This document shows, one piece after another, positions 54,101-64,000 of a DNA stretch of 64,000 nucleotides. The DNA lies in the NCBI RefSeq assembly GCF_047511655.1, contig NC_133390.1, positions 128,021,583-128,085,582 of the forward strand, in the 5' to 3' direction. The translations under genes were made by a program, and so were the position numbers. The number at the start of each line of letters is the position of its first letter. The first letter of the stretch is position 1. Origin of the DNA: Castor canadensis. Taxonomy: Eukaryota; Chordata; Mammalia; Rodentia; Castoridae. The notes below the pieces were generated by a model. That model was not told where the DNA came from and did no database searches. It saw only the letters and a list, made by a program, of their open reading frames with translations.

Positions 54101-55690
54101 CTGCAATGGGCAGAAGTTCCTCAAAGCCCACAGGGATTCTCAGGAGAATATGGGATCAAAATGTCTCCCAGGAAGCTGTGCACACTGTATGAGTTGGAGT
54201 GGCCCACTTTTGGGGTCAACTGGCCCCCTGAAGGTACCCTAGAATTGCCCACTGTCAGGGCTGTTTATCAGGTTGTAATAGGAACCCCCAGACTCCTAGA
54301 TCAGTTCCTCTATGTGAACTCCTGGCTTCAGGTGGCTCAGACCATGCCACCTTGGGTCTGATTCTGTGCCAACAAAAAGGGACAGAGCAGAGTTTTTGTG
54401 GCCCAGGGAATGAACCCCAAAGACCAGAAGCTGACCAAGCCTGTTCTGCAAGATGATCCTGAATATGAACCACCTGTGTCCCCACCATACATTCCCAGCA
54501 TGCTGCCACCATCAGAGCAGCCAGTGCACACCACCTTCAATGAGTACCCCTCAGTCTCATCAGCAGCCTCCCAGTCCTAACGATGTCTCATACCCATCCC
54601 TGGCCTGGAGTACGAGTCCACAGCCCCTGAGCCACCACCTTTGTTTGTCCCAAGTGCTGGCCCCTCAGGCCAGGGACCTCCAAATGCTGTCCCATGAGAC
54701 ACAAGGGTCCCAGTGGATTGGTGCTGACAGCATGGTCCAGCCCAGACACTCTATTTTCTATTACCAGCCTTTTATTACAACTGGCCTCTTAAATTGGAGG
54801 AATGATATACCTCTGTATTCAGAAAACTCCCAGGCCACGCTCAACCTCCTAGAATCCATATTTCAGACCCATCAACCTACTTGGGATGACTGCTGACAGA
54901 TCCTCCTGACATTTTTCAACACAGAAGAGTGATGGTAAATCCTGATGGAGGCTTGCTGCTTGCTCCACAGGCAGGCCCTAACAGGAACCCTAGACACAGA
55001 AGCTTGGGCAAGAGAGGTGGTCCCCAATGCTCAGCCTACCTGGGACTTCAATATAGCAGAAGGATGAGGAGTCTTTGCCCAATATCATGCCAGCCTCCTA
55101 CATGGGCTCAGGCTGGAGCTAAGAAGACAACCAACATGTCCAAAACTGCAGCAGTTATCCAGAAACCAGAGGAATCACCAACTGATTTTTATGCCAGCCT
55201 CTGTGAGGCCTTCCAAGTGTACACCCCCTTCAATCCAGAAATGCTAGAAAACCAGTGGATAGTCAATACAGTATTTGTGGCCCAGTCATACATTGACATT
55301 TGCCAGAAACTTCAGAAACTTGAAGGCTTTGCTGGAATGAATACCATCCAGTCATTAGAAGTGGCAAATAAACTCTGTGTAAATGGGGAACGTGAGGAAA
55401 AATGAGAAGCTGATAAAAAGATGAAAGCCAAGGTGTCCTTATTGGCTTCTGCACTGAGAAAGCTGGACCCAACCAAGCAGTCAGCTCTGCCATAGAAGGG
55501 GAGACCCAGTGGAAGAACCCCACTCCAACAAGACACATTTGTCCATTGCAAGATTGGCCACTGGAAGAATGAATGCCCCCACCACAAGGGATCACATTGA
55601 AACCTAACAAAATTACTCCAGAAAAGAAGACAGGATGGCAACCCAAACCAGAGGCCCAGGACCTTATTGTCCTAGCAGGAATTGAGTCAG
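54100..55690 (+). pseudogene. gag: gag of the second ERV (degenerate)
   Basis: Matrix-like ELEWPTFGVNWPPEGTLELP near 54190, a proline-rich region, then capsid pieces TLNLLESIFQTHQPTWDDC (about 54838) and the homology region EESPTDFYASLCEAFQVYTPF (about 55170), in different frames with intervening stops. The nucleocapsid knuckle near 55540 reads FVHCKIGHWKNEC, so the first zinc-binding Cys is lost. It aligns in order with gag of the young provirus (compare [17 protein letters not shown]), so they are related but separate lineages. Confidence 0.85.
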
Positions 55691-55734
55691 ACTAGGGAAA
55701 ACTGGGCTCCTTACTACTAGGCCCCTGAAAGACC

Positions 55735-58467
55735 ATGGTCAAAATGAAAGTGGGAGGCCAACCAATAATTTTCATGGTGGACACAGGTGCTGACCATTCT
55801 GTGGTCACTAAACCTGTGGCCCCACTCACTGAGCACAGAGCCGTAATAGTCGGTGCTACCAGCACTCCTGAACTACCAGAACTGCCTGGCAGTTCTGCCG
55901 ACCTTGGACATGCCAGTTAGGAGGGCACATGGTGACTCATGAATTCCTGTACCTACCAGAATGCCCAATTACCCTGTTGGGAAGGGATTTACTAACAAGG
56001 CTCAGAGCCCAAATCACCTTCACCCAGGGAGGGCCCATAGCCTTACAGTGAGAGAATCAAATGCCCTCATGAAGGCAGTGACTATGCCTACAGAAGGTGA
56101 ATGGCAGTTCTACTGCCAGGAAAAGTGGGACCCGATGAGTCCACCTGCCTGCTGGAGGAGTTTCCTGATGTCTGGGCTGAAAAAGGACCCCCTGGCCTTT
56201 TTATGGGTGCTTGTAACCATGCACCCATAATGGTAGATCTCAAACCTGGGGCTCTCCCTGTTAGACAGAGGCAATATCCAGTGCCATGAGAAGCACACCT
56301 GGGAATTCAGGCCCACCTACAGTGGCTGAAGTATGCAGGGATATTGATTGAATGCCAATCGCCATGGAACACCCCCCTGTTACCCATCAAGAAGGCAGGA
56401 GGAAATGACTACTGGCCTGTCCAGGACATATGGGCAGTCAACAGTGCTGTTATCACAGTGCACCCAGTAGTTCCTAACCCCTACACTCTCCTGAGACTTC
56501 TACCACCACCAGCAAGCTGATTTACTTGTCTGGACCTAAAGGATGCTTTCTTCTGCCTCCGCCTGGCCCTGGTTAGTCAGCCTCTGTTCACCTTTGAATG
56601 GAAAGACCCCCATACTGGAAGAAAGACATGAGTGGCCTGGACCAGGGTGCCTCAGGGATTAAGAAATGCACCCACTTTGTTCAGGGAAGCCCTAGTGACA
56701 GATTTGTCAACTTTCTCTGAAGAAAGCCCAAGCTGCACCTTGCTCCAATACATAGATGATCTGCTCCTGGCAAGCCACAATCGAGAGAAATGCTGGGAGG
56801 GGATAAAGGCACTGCTAGCCAGACTCCCTAAGGCAGGCTACAAAATTTCCTGGAAAAAGGCCCAAGTTTTCCAGCAAGAGGTCTGATACCTCAGGTTTAT
56901 CATTTCAGAAAGACAACATGCCCTAGGCCCAGAGAGGAAACAGGCCATCTGCTCCATTCCACAGTTGAAGACCAAAAGGAAGGTCCAAGGGTTCTTGGGA
57001 GTGGCAGGATTCTGTCACATCTGGATACCCAGGTATTCAAGCCTGACAAACCACTTTATGAGGCCACAGCAGGCTCCGGAAAGGACCCTCTAAACTAGGG
57101 ACCAGACCAAGAAAGGGCCTTCTAGGAGATAAAGAGACTGTTAACCAGCATCCTTGTGGTAGGGCTACTGGATGTATCACAACCATTCAAGCTCTTCGTC
57201 TGTGAGAAAAATCACACAGCTCTGGGGTCCTCACCCAAATGGGGGTTCCATGGCAGCGGCTGGTGGCTTACCTGTCAAAGCCTCAGGGTGGCCTCCATGT
57301 CTTTGGGCCTTGGCTGCCATGGTAACCCTAATCAGGGAGGCTAACAAGCTCACCCTGAGACAGGACATTATTATTAAGGTTCCCCATGCAGTCACGACCC
57401 TAATGAATGGGCAGGGACATAAATGACTAGCCAGTTCCAGAATGGGCCGTTACCAAGGACTACTATGTGAGAATCCTCGAGTCAGATTTGAAACTGTCTG
57501 AACTTTAAATCCTACCACTTCCTGCCAACAGAAAGGGCCCCCAGATTATGACTGCGAAGAGGTAATGGACAAAGTGTACTCCAGCAGGCCAGTCCTAACG
57601 GATGCCCCCTTCTCCGATCCAGAGCTCAAACTCTTTACAGATGGAAGTAGCTTTGTCCAGGGAGGACAGCAAAAGGCTGGGTTCACAGTCAGTGCTGCTA
57701 ACAACATCATGCAGGCTGAAGCCCTACCACAAGGATGGTCTGCACAATGAGCTGACCTTTGGGCACTGTCCAGGTGTTATGATATGCAAAGGGAAAGCAG
57801 GTAAACATGTACACTGATTCAAAGTATGCCTTCACCACCCTGCATGTGCATGGAACAATATATAAGGAAAAAGGACTGCTGACAGAAGGGGGAAAAGAGA
57901 TAAAGAACAAAGAAGAAATCCTCCAACTGCTGGAAGCAATCTGGGAACCTTCTCAGGTGGCTATTATCCACTGCAGAGGCCACCAAAGGGGCACAGACTA
58001 CATAAGCAGAGGAAACTGCCTGGCTGACCAGGCGGTAAAGAGAGCAGCAGAAGAACTAAGTTCCACTAGAGTGCCAGAGCAAACCACCAAACTTATGCTG
58101 GCTCAGGAGTTACCTCCCACCCTGAATTACACCAAGGAGGAAGAACAATGGGCAAAAGATGAAAAAGGGATAAAAGTAAAGGGGGGAACTGGTGGAAGTT
58201 TCCTGACCAGAGACTCTTTGTCCTAATGCTGTACCAGCCCCCCTGGTAAAATAGCAGCACAAGCTAACACACTTGGGGAAAACAGCCCTGGAAAAACTGC
58301 CAGACAAATAGTATTTCATTCCCAAGCTCCCCACCCTTTGCACTCAAATAAGTGCTAGGTGCATTACATGTGCACAAAACAATGCAAGCCAAGGACCTAT
58401 GCCAAGCCCTGGGGTATAAGCAACCGGCACCATGCCTTTTGAGGACCCAAAAGTGGACTTCACAGAG
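55735..58467 (+). pseudogene. pol: pro-pol of the second ERV (degenerate, cut in integrase)
   Basis: Protease loop FMVDTGADHSVV at about 55770. RT shows VPQGLRNAPTLF and LLQYIDDLLLAS (YIDD box) in the open frame 56632-56886. RNase H has LFTDGSSFVQGG (first Asp kept) near 57635 and MYTDSKYAFTTLHVH near 57807. The integrase zinc region has RCITC near 58355, and the core begins KVDFTE at about 58452, where the element stops against a SINE. At least ten frame changes or stops are evident. Unlike the young provirus it keeps the RNase H TDG motif. Confidence 0.85.
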
Positions 58468-58735
58468 CCTCAGGCTTGCTAGGCAGGTGCTCTTACCACC
58501 TGAGCCACTGACAGCTTAATTTTTTTTTTTTTTGTAGTACTAGGTTCTGACTAAGGGCCTCACACTTGATAGACAGGTGCTCTACCATTTGAGCCATTCC
58601 ACCAGCTCTTTTTTATGTTGGTTATTTTCGAGATAGGGTCTCACTATTTCCCTGGCTGGCTTTGAACCTCAATCCTCCTTATCTCTGCTTCCTGAGTAGC
58701 TAGGATTACAGGCATGAGCCACAAGCACACAGCTG
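58468..58735 (-). repeat. SINE pair at the ERV truncation point
   Basis: A truncated tRNA half (GCCTCAGGCTTGCTAGGCAGGTGCTC) abuts integrase sequence; a dimeric copy follows from 58520. Confidence 0.85.
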
Positions 58736-58892
58736 AAACTTAATTTTTAATTTAAAAATTTACATGGAAAATGTGCAAATGTCTGTATGCACACTATATT
58801 TTAATAAATTATTTTAATTACATATATAAATAATTTAAAAAATATTTCATTAAGCCTGATAGGAAAAAATAACAGTCCTCTATTCTTAATTT

Positions 58893-58980
58893 CCCCATTT
58901 TTTTTGGAGATACTGGGGTTTCAACTCAAGACCTTGCACTTGCTAGGCATGCACTCTACCATTTGAGCCACTTCCCCAAT
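58893..58980 (-). repeat. tRNA-half SINE
   Basis: GGAGATACTGGGGTTTCAACTCAAGACC; flanked by TTTCCCCATTTTT on both sides, a likely target duplication. Confidence 0.85.
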
Positions 58981-59204
58981 TTCCCCATTTTTGTTATATA
59001 TTCCCTAGAAATAATCTCTTTAAGCATTTTAGCTGTTTTTTCTTCAATATTTACTACCACATTTCAAAGTGTCAGTTTATGAGACTATTTCTTGAATTTT
59101 CTAAAATAAAATTAATGAGAGATGTAGTCTGAAGATTCCCTTGAGTCCAGGAGTTTGTGACCAGCCTGAGCAACAGGATGTCTCAAGACCTGACTTAAAA
59201 AACA

Positions 59205-59300
59205 AATTTAAGAACTGGAGGAGTGGCTCAAGTAGTAGAGCACATGCCTTGTAAGCCCAGGCCAAGGACCTGACTTAAAACCCAAATAAATAAATAAACA
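59205..59300 (+). repeat. tRNA-half SINE, decayed 3' end
   Basis: GGAGGAGTGGCTCAAGTAGTAGAGCACATGCC, with an (AAAT)n tail. Confidence 0.75.
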
Positions 59301-59555
59301 TTAACCATGATCTTCTCCAAATAGAAAATTTGGAAAATTTGAGGATTTATTTTTCCTACAATTCTATCTTCTTCTCCTTACCTTCATTTTCTTGCATCCC
59401 ATTCTCCCAATATATTTAAATCACAATTTGTGGTTAGCTCAATATTCACATTTATTTTATTATGGACTATATAATTGTTTACTACTGAACTACATAGAAA
59501 ATTGGTTATATGAGTTTTTTGTTTATGCAAACTATGAATATATAATTGCTCTGGT

Positions 59556-59632
59556 ATTTTTTTTGGTGGTACTGGGGGCATGCACTCAAGCACTCTACCA
59601 CTTGAACAATACCTACAATTTTTTTTTGTTTA
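59556..59632 (-). repeat. tRNA-half SINE, internally deleted
   Basis: GGTGGTACTGGGGGCATGCACTCAAGCACTCTACCACTTG lacks the central GGCCTC block. Confidence 0.7.
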
Positions 59633-59701
59633 ATGCTTTATATACTTATCATTAATTCATTCTTGAAATTGTTGTCAAAACTATAAAAGTCTTCCCAGTA
59701 A

Positions 59702-59703
<2 letters not shown>

Positions 59704-59745
<42 letters not shown>
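59704..59745. repeat. (CA)n microsatellite
   Basis: About 20 uninterrupted CA units. Confidence 0.95.
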
Positions 59746-59746
<1 letters not shown>

Positions 59747-60825
59747 ACAGAGAGTAATTCACTGGTGCAATCTTTATCCTTGAAAGCTCCTTCCCATGAG
59801 TCCTCTGTCCTGCCCTGGCCTAGGCTGGCTTCTTTCCAGATAGGCTACCCAGATGCCTTGTAAATTTATTTCACTACTTTTCTAGTCTCTGTGTCTGCAT
59901 CCTATAGTGTTCTCTTTCTTATTTTATGCTCTTGTCCTATGAAGCACATCCTCCATTGGAAGACAAATATTTAAGATCTGGCATTTCTGAGTATATATTT
60001 ATTCTACTCAGACTTGAGTGATTTGAGTATAGAATTCTATGTTGTAAACAATTTTCTCTTACATTTTGGAAGCATTGCTCAAAGGTCTTTTGGATTTCTA
60101 AGTTTTTGCTGAGAAGATTTAAGATGTTTAATTTATTTCTATTGTGAAATTATGAAATGAAGTGTCTTTATATGGTTCTCTATCATTTATTTTACTGGTG
60201 TTCACTAACCCCTGCAATCTAGAAATTCATGTCCTATAATTTGAAAATGTTCACTTTTATTTCTTTGAAAAGTTCTTACCTCTATTTGCTCAGTTTTCTC
60301 TTTTTGGAATTCATATTTGTTGGCTGTTGGACCTCATGGACTAGTTGTACTCATGGATTTTCATCTTTTTTCCTCGTCTCATATCTTTGATTTTTGTTCT
60401 ACTTTCTAGGAGAAGTCCCTCATTTTACTTTCCAACATATTTTATTAAAAATATTTTGGGTTGTCATAGTTTTAATTTCCAAGAGCTTTTTCTAATTCTC
60501 TTATTGTACTTTTTTAAGTAACTGCTTCTTCTGTCACAAATATAATGTCTTCTTTTATAGCTCCAAAGATTCTTATAGATCTTTTCCTGTCCCCCACATA
60601 TTCTATTTAACTTCTTTTTTCTCCATCTCTGTCTTTGATGATGTGTTTCCTTAAATGTTTAGTGAAAAAGAAGATTTAAAAAAGTTATTGGATGCTTTGT
60701 GAAGCTTCTATGTCTGAGTCAGATCACTAAGGACTTAAGTGTTTGGAGTTTCACAGGATGTCAATATCTGTACTAACAGATTAACTTTCCCAGAGTATAA
60801 TCCTCTAGTATATTTCCTGAGATAT
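59746..60825 (-). repeat. AT-rich stretch, probably an ancient repeat
   Basis: TTTTAATTTCCAAGAGCTTTTTCTAATTCTC and related wording recalls an ancient mammalian L1/HAL1-type 3' region in reverse. No frame or gene is supported. Confidence 0.35.
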
Positions 60826-61228
60826 GGTTATGGTTTGATTATGTTCCCCAAGAACATAGCTCTTGGTCCTCACATCCAGTACTCCAGAATGTGACCTTAT
60901 TTAGAAATAGGGTCATTGTATTGAAGTTAAGTCATGATGGAATAGGGTGAGCTTTTAATCCAATATAATGGTTTTCTTATATAAGAAGAAGAGACAGTGG
61001 AAAAGACACACAGAGAGGAAATGACCATGGGACCTTTGAGACTGAGATTCTAGTGATGAAGCTACAAGCCAAGGATACCTTAGGCTACTAGAAGCTGCAA
61101 CAGGTGAGTGAAGGATCTTAGAACTTTCAGTGTGAGCAATATTAGATTTTGGATTTCCAGCCTCCAGAACTGTGAGACAAGAGGTCTGTTGTTTTAAGCC
61201 ACCCAGTTTGTGGTAATTGCTATAACAG
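60826..61228 (+). repeat. MLT1-type MaLR LTR
   Basis: GATATGGTTATGGTTTGATTATGTTCCCC at the start, TTTCCAGCCTCCAGAACTGTGAGACAAG and GTTTTAAGCCACCCAGTTTGTGGTAATTGCTATAACAG at the end; an almost full-length solo LTR. Confidence 0.8.
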
Positions 61229-61563
61229 ATCTAGGGAAAAAACACAGATGGGTAAACCTGGTTTTCAATATTCTGGGAGCCAAGAAGATGGGCTGCTAAA
61301 GGTTTTCTACATTCAGTATCTAAACTTTAATTTAATCCCCCACTTCTCATTATGGCACACCATCCCTGCCCTCTATTCTGCCTCAGATCCTATTTGGTTC
61401 AATTTTTCTAGTGTTGAACAGTGAAAGAAGGATGGCTTTCCTGTGTCATAGGAGGCAATCTTATGTTCTTTACTGGTTTTCCTCCCCCTTGTGGTACCAT
61501 TGTAAGCTGTAGGCTTATTCAAGGAGACCGAGGCACGGGAAAGTTTTTAAAGGCAAAATGGGA

Positions 61564-61778
61564 GCTGGATGCCAGTGGCTTACACCTTTAATCCTAGCTA
61601 CTCAGGAGGCAGATACCAGTGGTATCTGAAGCGAGCCTGTGTAAATAGTTCTCAAGACCCTATCTCAAAAAAAAACCCATTACAAAGAAGGGCTGGTGAA
61701 ATGGTTCAAGGTGTAGGCCCTGAGTTCAAACTCCAGTAACACAAAAATAAATAAATAAATAAATAAATAAATAAATAG
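61564..61778 (+). repeat. Dimeric SINE with (AAAT)n tail
   Basis: GCTGGATGCCAGTGGCTTACACCTTTAATCC half, a shortened tRNA half, then about 8 AAAT units. Confidence 0.85.
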
Positions 61779-61935
61779 GAAAAGTTATAGTAAACTATTT
61801 GGACACAAAGTTCCTTGGTATTGGAGATTCCAGGAAAGAGTTGGGGTCAACTCATTGGCGGAAGTGCCATTTCTAGGCAAGTGATCCATGGAGAGTATCT
61901 TGTCTAAATTGCTTTGGTCTTAAAGAATGTTAAAG

Positions 61936-62145
61936 CCCAGTGCTGGTGGTTCACGCCTGCAATCCTAGCTACTTAGGAGGCTGAGATCAGGAGAATCATG
62001 GTTAGGAGTCAGCCCAGGGAAACAGTACCTGAGACCCCATCTCCAAAATAACCAGAGCAAAATGGTCTGGAGGTGTGGCTCAGGGGCTAGAGTGCCTGCT
62101 TGCAAGTGCAAAGCCCTGAGTTCAAATCCCAGTTCTACTAAAAAA
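61936..62145 (+). repeat. Dimeric SINE
   Basis: CCCAGTGCTGGTGGTTCACGCCTGCAATCC half and GGTCTGGAGGTGTGGCTCAGGGGC half, both complete. Confidence 0.9.
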
Positions 62146-62306
62146 AGTTAAAGACAAACTTTGTTAAAAAAATCTGCATACATATATGCATATGTGCAAA
62201 GCATGTAAAGTATGAGGTGCTTATAGAATGAGAAGACATTTTTATGGCATTTAGAATGTCCTTGAAAAATTACTTATCTCAAATAAGCAGGCATGCTGGC
62301 CTCACC

Positions 62307-62535
62307 TTTTTTTTTTTTTTCCCCATCTGTGGTGCTGGAGTTTGAACTCAGGGCCTCACACTTGCTAGGCAGGAGTTCTACCACTTGAACCACACTCTAT
62401 CAGCCCTTTTTTGTGTTGGATGCTTTTGAGATAGGGTCTCACTTTTTGCCAAGGGTGGCCTTACCTCGATCCTCTTCATCTCTGCTTACTGAGTAGAAAG
62501 GATTACATGCATGGGACACAGGTGCCCAGTTTAGG
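62307..62535 (-). repeat. Dimeric SINE
   Basis: T run, GTGGTGCTGGAGTTTGAACTCAGGGCC, through GAAAGGATTACATGCATGGG. Confidence 0.9.
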
Positions 62536-62559
62536 CAAGTTCTTAAAAGTTAAAAATGC

Positions 62560-63165
62560 ACCTTCTGTATGATCCTGCTATTCCAGTCCTAGGTAGTTAC
62601 CCTAGGGAAATGAGAATGTATATTCATACAAAGACTTGTATACAAATGTATGTAGAATCTTTGTTATTGCCCAAAATGGGAATAACACAAATGTCCATCA
62701 ACAAATAATGGAACAGGTAGGCATGGTGGTACATTCCTGTAATCCCAGAACTCTGAATTTGAGGTCAGGCTAGGCTGCATAGCAAAGACCCTGCCTCAAT
62801 ACAAACAAAACCAAATAATGGAGTGTGGTATATTCATACTGTGAAATATTGCTCCACTAAAAAAGCCAGACATAGAAGATTATAGACTGTGTAATTTCAT
62901 TTTTACAGAATTCTAGGATTCAAAGTGATGTATCCTGACCAGAAAGCAAATGAGTGTTTGCTTGAGAAAGGATGTGGGGTAGGGAGGAGTTGGAAAGTAA
63001 GATTACAAAGGGGCACAGGGAAACTTCTGGTGATGACAGATACATTCATTGTTTTGATTATAGTGGTGGTAGCATGTAGACACACACAAAGCTGTACACT
63101 CTAAATGTGTATAGTTTATCATATGTCAAGTGTACCTCAATAAAGTTGTTAAAAATTCAATTTAG
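62560..63165 (+). repeat. L1 3' end, split by a B1
   Basis: AACACAAATGTCCATCAACAAATAATGG resumes after the B1 at 62715-62815 (AATAATGGA repeated on both sides). It ends CAAGTGTACCTCAATAAAGTTGTTAAAAA, the recalled end of an old L1. Confidence 0.8.
62715..62815 (+). repeat. B1-like SINE
   Basis: GGTAGGCATGGTGGTACATTCCTGTAATCCC; flanking AATAATGGA copies mark its insertion in the L1. Confidence 0.85.
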
Positions 63166-64000
63166 TTACTTTGATAGATTTTTGGGATGGAACAGAGAAA
63201 TAGATATGGTTCATTTACCATGATTAACTGAAAAATCCAAGCGTACAACTTTTTTAAAAATCCTATTCTTACTTCAAATGCCATTCTAGTTTTCCTTGTG
63301 TTTACTCTCTATCATTCACTAATATTTTCATTCCCTTATGCCCTATTTTGTTCTCCAACCCAACTGAATTCTGGGTTGAGTACTAGGGATGGGCCCCAAT
63401 GTAACGAATGACCAAGGATGGTTGGAATGTTATTGCCTGAAGGCTAATTCCTCAATTGAATCAGGTACAGATCTGTCCCTGAATCAAGAGAATAGATTAA
63501 GCAATCTTTCAGGTTCTTCTTTCTGATAAATTCATTGAACAGTCATATTATAAAATGAAGTCATCTTAAAAATGAAGGAGGTGGGCAAATGAGATAGTTG
63601 GTCTTAGGCATTTATGCTTTCACATACACACCAACTCTCATCCCTCAACCAAAACATAGTGATGCCTGAAACAGACCTTGACTCCACAGGCTCCTGGGAT
63701 GGGTGGAGTGAGCATAAATGATGGCACATGTCAGGTGTGCTCAGGACAGGTGTACACATGTCAGAGGCACACCACCACGATTGGTGGATGTAGATTGTAA
63801 TTCTTTTCCACAGAATGGTTGAAATCAGGTTTTACTTCTTTTAATAAAAGAAGCCTCTGTTTTTAAATTTTTTTTAGCCAGTTACAATTTACTTATAACT
63901 CCTATAAGCAAATAATATTTTCAGCTGAAAATGTTTTTGTTTTCACAGTGAATGGGAAAGTCCCAAAGTGATCAGGAATTTTTCTGGAGTGTACTTCAGA
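63166..64000. other. Unannotated intergenic stretch
   Basis: No gene or recognisable repeat. Around 63690-63790 a short block (ACAGGTGTACACATGTCAGAGGCACACC) is slightly GC-richer, without a clear identity. Confidence 0.5.

Larger units (their letters stand above)
52940..58467 (+). mobile_element. Second, decayed gammaretrovirus-like ERV (5' LTR-gag-pol, truncated)
   Basis: Plus-strand element with LTR, decayed tRNA-Gln-like primer site, gag and pol in order. Numerous stops and frame changes make it far older than the 41094-49747 element. It ends in integrase at 58467, where a SINE begins; no env or 3' LTR follows. Confidence 0.85.

Noticed and set aside
59704..59745. CRISPR-like or other structured array
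   Set aside because: A plain CA dinucleotide repeat with no spacers; no direct-repeat/spacer array exists in the window.

Overview
This window is nuclear DNA from a placental mammal, most likely a rodent. It has a sparse exon, a CpG-island promoter and a dense layer of interspersed repeats. The commonest SINE joins a 7SL/B1-like half to a tRNA/ID-like half. That design is known from non-murid rodents, and its wording here suggests beaver or relatives (Castorimorpha); this is an inference, not a test. No bacterial, plasmid or CRISPR features were seen.

Left third (1 to about 16.7 kb): the only host coding exon is on the minus strand at 16092-16286. It is 65 codons ending at a GT splice donor, and I recognise it as the first coding exon of CLASP2 (microtubule plus-end protein). 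It lies in a CpG island with three CRE-like sites. Positions 1-16091 are therefore CLASP2 intron 1, filled with SINEs, L1/HAL1 pieces, MaLR fragments and a MER2/Tigger-like DNA transposon.

Middle (16.7-40.3 kb): upstream intergenic DNA with MaLR LTRs, L1 pieces, SINEs, microsatellites and a U6 snRNA pseudogene joined to an L1 3' tail (29342-29549).

Right-centre (40.3-50.3 kb): the main attraction. A full-length gammaretrovirus-like provirus (minus strand, 41094-49747) has two 469-bp LTRs, a perfect tRNA-Gln-type primer binding site, a polypurine tract, gag, pro-pol and env, and an exact 5-bp target duplication (GGGCC). By eye the LTRs differ at 9 of 469 positions, so it is fairly young. It sits inside the env gene of an older, different endogenous retrovirus whose halves flank it (40764-41093 and 49748-50250) and whose probable 3' LTR lies at 40338-40739. 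The young provirus is broken by at least six stop codons and five frame changes, two of them in G runs, but every domain is readable.

Right end (50.3-64 kb): mammalian repeats, then a second, much more decayed gammaretrovirus-like element on the plus strand (52940-58467). It has a 5' LTR, a decayed tRNA-Gln-like primer site, gag and pol, but is cut off in integrase and lacks env and a 3' LTR. SINEs, an MLT1-type LTR and L1 3' sequence fill the rest.

The host gene and the retroviral genes do not form a shared pathway. The one plausible link is that the young provirus and CLASP2 are transcribed in the same direction, with the provirus LTRs about 25-33 kb upstream of the CLASP2 exon.
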